Shown: positions 62,501-64,000 of the stretch, in pieces
How positions within the stretch are numbered: position 1 is the first letter of the stretch
How the letters are laid out: each line of letters opens with the position of its first letter
Source: Streptomyces sp. NBC_00572
GTDB lineage: Bacteria; Actinomycetota; Actinomycetes; Streptomycetales; Streptomycetaceae
DNA length: 64,000 bases
Direction of reading: 5' to 3'
Assembly (NCBI RefSeq): GCF_026341815.1
Contig: NZ_JAPENX010000001.1
Location: 1,674,001-1,738,000, forward strand
Notes under the pieces: model-generated
What the model saw: the letters and a program-made list of their open reading frames with translations, nothing else
Told to the model about the DNA's origin: nothing
Database searches by the model: none
Program-made: the position numbers and the translations under genes

Positions 62501-63196
62501 CTAGTCGGCGGACAGTGCTGCTTGTACGGCGGCCGCGGCGTGGAGTCGGGTGGTGGGGAAGATCGGGACGGGGCTGTCCTCCGAGCCGATGAGAAGCTCG
62601 ATTTCGGTGCAGCCCAAGATGATGCCTTCCGCTCCGCCGGCGATCAGGTCCGCGATGACCTTCTGGTAGGCGTCGCGTGACTCTTCCCGCACGATGCCCA
62701 GGCAGAGTTCCTCGTAGATCACGCGGTGGACGAGCTCGCGCCCGTCAGCGTCCGGGGTGCTTACATCGAGTCCGCCGGCTTCGAGACGGCCTCGGTAGAA
62801 GTCCTGCTCCATGGTGAACGCGGTGCCCAGCAGGCCGACTCGGCGCACGCCCGACGCCCGGACGGACTCTGCGGTGACGTCAGCCAGGTGCAGCAGGGGG
62901 ATGGAAACCGCCGCCTCGACCTGGTCGGCGACCTTGTGCATGGTGTTGGTGCAGATCAGCACCATGTCTACGCCGGCTGCTTCAAGAGCCTGAGCCGCCG
63001 CAGCGAGGATCTTGCCTGCCTCCGTCCAGCGGCCCTGGACCTGCAGCTCCTCGATCTCCGCGAAGTCCACCGAGTAGAGCACGCACCGCGCCGAGTGGAG
63101 CCCACCGAGGCGGTCCCGCGTGAACTCGTTCAGCAACCGGTAGTACTCGGCTGTCGACTCCCAACTCATCCCACCGATCAGCCCGATCGTCTTCAT
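62501..63196 (-). CDS. Aspartate/glutamate racemase family protein
   Basis: A 231-residue enzyme of the YgeA/MurI-like fold. ATG 63196 has GAGGGGCG upstream; a longer frame from 63283 lacks a plausible start. The start MKTIGLIGGMSWEST is a family mark. Two catalytic Cys are in VLICTNTMHK and ILGCTEIELL. It probably racemises an amino acid, aspartate or other. It is not obviously linked to the operon to its left. Confidence 0.92.
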   Translation of the reverse strand: MKTIGLIGGMSWESTAEYYRLLNEFTRDRLGGLHSARCVLYSVDFAEIEELQVQGRWTEAGKILAAAAQALEAAGVDMVLICTNTMHKVADQVEAAVSIPLLHLADVTAESVRASGVRRVGLLGTAFTMEQDFYRGRLEAGGLDVSTPDADGRELVHRVIYEELCLGIVREESRDAYQKVIADLIAGGAEGIILGCTEIELLIGSEDSPVPIFPTTRLHAAAAVQAALSAD

Positions 63197-63474
63197 CGCC
63201 ACGCCCCTCACGTCGACTCCGAGCGGCATCGAGGTCGCCACCGGAGGCTTCTCCATAAGGAGTTGAGCATGGCAGAGCGCCATGCATAAGCCTCACTTGG
63301 AGCCAGTTGAGTCTCCATGCCTGGCGACGGTTCAAGGTCACCCACACGGGCGGTCTTCACTCACCGTGCCGACCCAGACGCATTGAGTGCGTTACGGTCG
63401 CCACAAAACGGCCCCCGTCGATGGCTGCAACCGTCGGCGAGGGCCTGAACCACTAGTGGAAACAGGCCTCCACC

Positions 63475-64000
63475 GTGATCTACCGGCACTTTAACGCGCC
63501 CTCCCGCGCCTTCACCCAGTTCTCGCACGAGCTCATCCGGCATCCTCGGCTCAGTTCCGACGCCGTTCGGCTGCTGACCTGGCAGCTCTCCCTCCCCCAG
63601 GGCGCACGCGAGTCGCTCTCCGCGACCGCCGAACGTGCCCGTATCGGGGGATGCGCGTTCACCCGGGCCAAGCGGCAGCTCAAGGAGGAAGGGTTCGTGC
63701 ACGAGCGGCGAGTCCAGGGGCCCGGGGGTCGCTGGGTGACTCAGCAGCTCGTCTCCAGCACCCCGTTGACTTCCGACCAGGCCGCCAAACTCCTCGCACG
63801 GACACCCGACTTCACCTGCACCGACCCCGTAACCCCGCAGGTCGCACCGAGTCCCCGGAAACCGGCCGCCGGTCAGCCGACCACCCCGTCGACCGACGGT
63901 CATCCAGACAAAGACCTGAAGGAAGACACCTCCAACCTTCCGGCCGACGCCGCCGAGACCAGCGAGACCGGTGCTGAGCCCACGCCCGCCGACGGCACAC
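63475..64000 (+). CDS. Plasmid-type winged-helix protein (3' end outside window)
   Basis: The frame runs from GTG 63475 to the window edge with an in-frame TAG 21 bases upstream of the GTG. The N-terminal ~85 residues read FTQFSHELIRHPRLSSDAVR, LLTWQLSLPQGARESL and GCAFTRAKRQLKEEGFVHER, a winged helix seen in proteins of actinobacterial plasmids and integrative elements. A Pro/Thr-rich linker follows. It may be a replication or control protein. The rest is beyond the window. Confidence 0.75.
   Translation, partial: MIYRHFNAPSRAFTQFSHELIRHPRLSSDAVRLLTWQLSLPQGARESLSATAERARIGGCAFTRAKRQLKEEGFVHERRVQGPGGRWVTQQLVSSTPLTSDQAAKLLARTPDFTCTDPVTPQVAPSPRKPAAGQPTTPSTDGHPDKDLKEDTSNLPADAAETSETGAEPTPADGT

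Overview
The window is chromosomal DNA of a Streptomyces-type actinomycete. Support for this comes from the very high G+C content with strong third-position GC bias, frequent GTG starts, a secreted GH18 chitinase and an AA10 lytic polysaccharide monooxygenase (LPMO) each behind a GGTC..GACC-type element, class E and class F sortases with LAxTG/LPxTG proteins, a PAS-GGDEF-EAL protein, and DUF3311, DUF6412 and SPFH proteins of types familiar from streptomycetes. All family names come from reading sequence motifs; no database search was run.

Bases 1-45.8 kb look like ordinary chromosome. 1-21.5 kb holds regulators (TetR, IclR, a NarL-type two-component pair), secreted enzymes (M6-like protease, chitinase, LPMO), an acyl-CoA ligase, a cell-wall hydrolase next to an SPFH protein, a class F sortase with its secreted partner, and three identical tRNA-Lys(CTT) genes, each with its own terminator. 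21.5-30.7 kb is a same-strand 2-aminoethylphosphonate-type cluster: GntR regulator, FAD oxidase, phosphonatase-like HAD hydrolase, ABC ATPase, two permeases and a lipoprotein, followed by a Tat-exported phosphodiesterase and a NagD-like phosphatase. 30.7-42.2 kb carries surface proteins with LADTG and LPDTG signals, a ROK regulator divergent from an oxidoreductase pair, an FAH-family enzyme, a second YidC-like insertase, a divergent HxlR/MFS pair with a visible operator, and an SSS symporter with DUF3311. An IS630-type element (42.2-43.9 kb) with a wrecked transposase and an apparent NTF2-like passenger gene separates that pair from a class E sortase.

45.8-56.0 kb is a tightly overlapping island of lower G+C: Vsr endonuclease, Z1 ATPase, DUF4420-type PD-(D/E)XK nuclease, MORC/MutL-like GHKL ATPase, an unrecognised 298-aa protein, a cytosine-methyltransferase-like protein whose catalytic Cys is replaced by Arg, and an intact C5 cytosine methyltransferase. 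It resembles the Mza/MORC group of anti-phage restriction-like systems but combines the parts differently. It is the leading candidate for an undescribed system.

56.1-64.0 kb is accessory DNA: HD protein, NUDIX, an XRE regulator with a long sensor-like domain, a frameshifted HAD gene, and a four-gene operon (radical SAM, P-loop kinase, methyltransferase, CYTH). A 20-bp palindrome precedes that operon and a diverged copy lies at the XRE promoter, suggesting one regulon. A roughly 0.9-kb imperfect inverted repeat without genes, an Asp/Glu racemase, and the start of a plasmid-type winged-helix protein finish the window.
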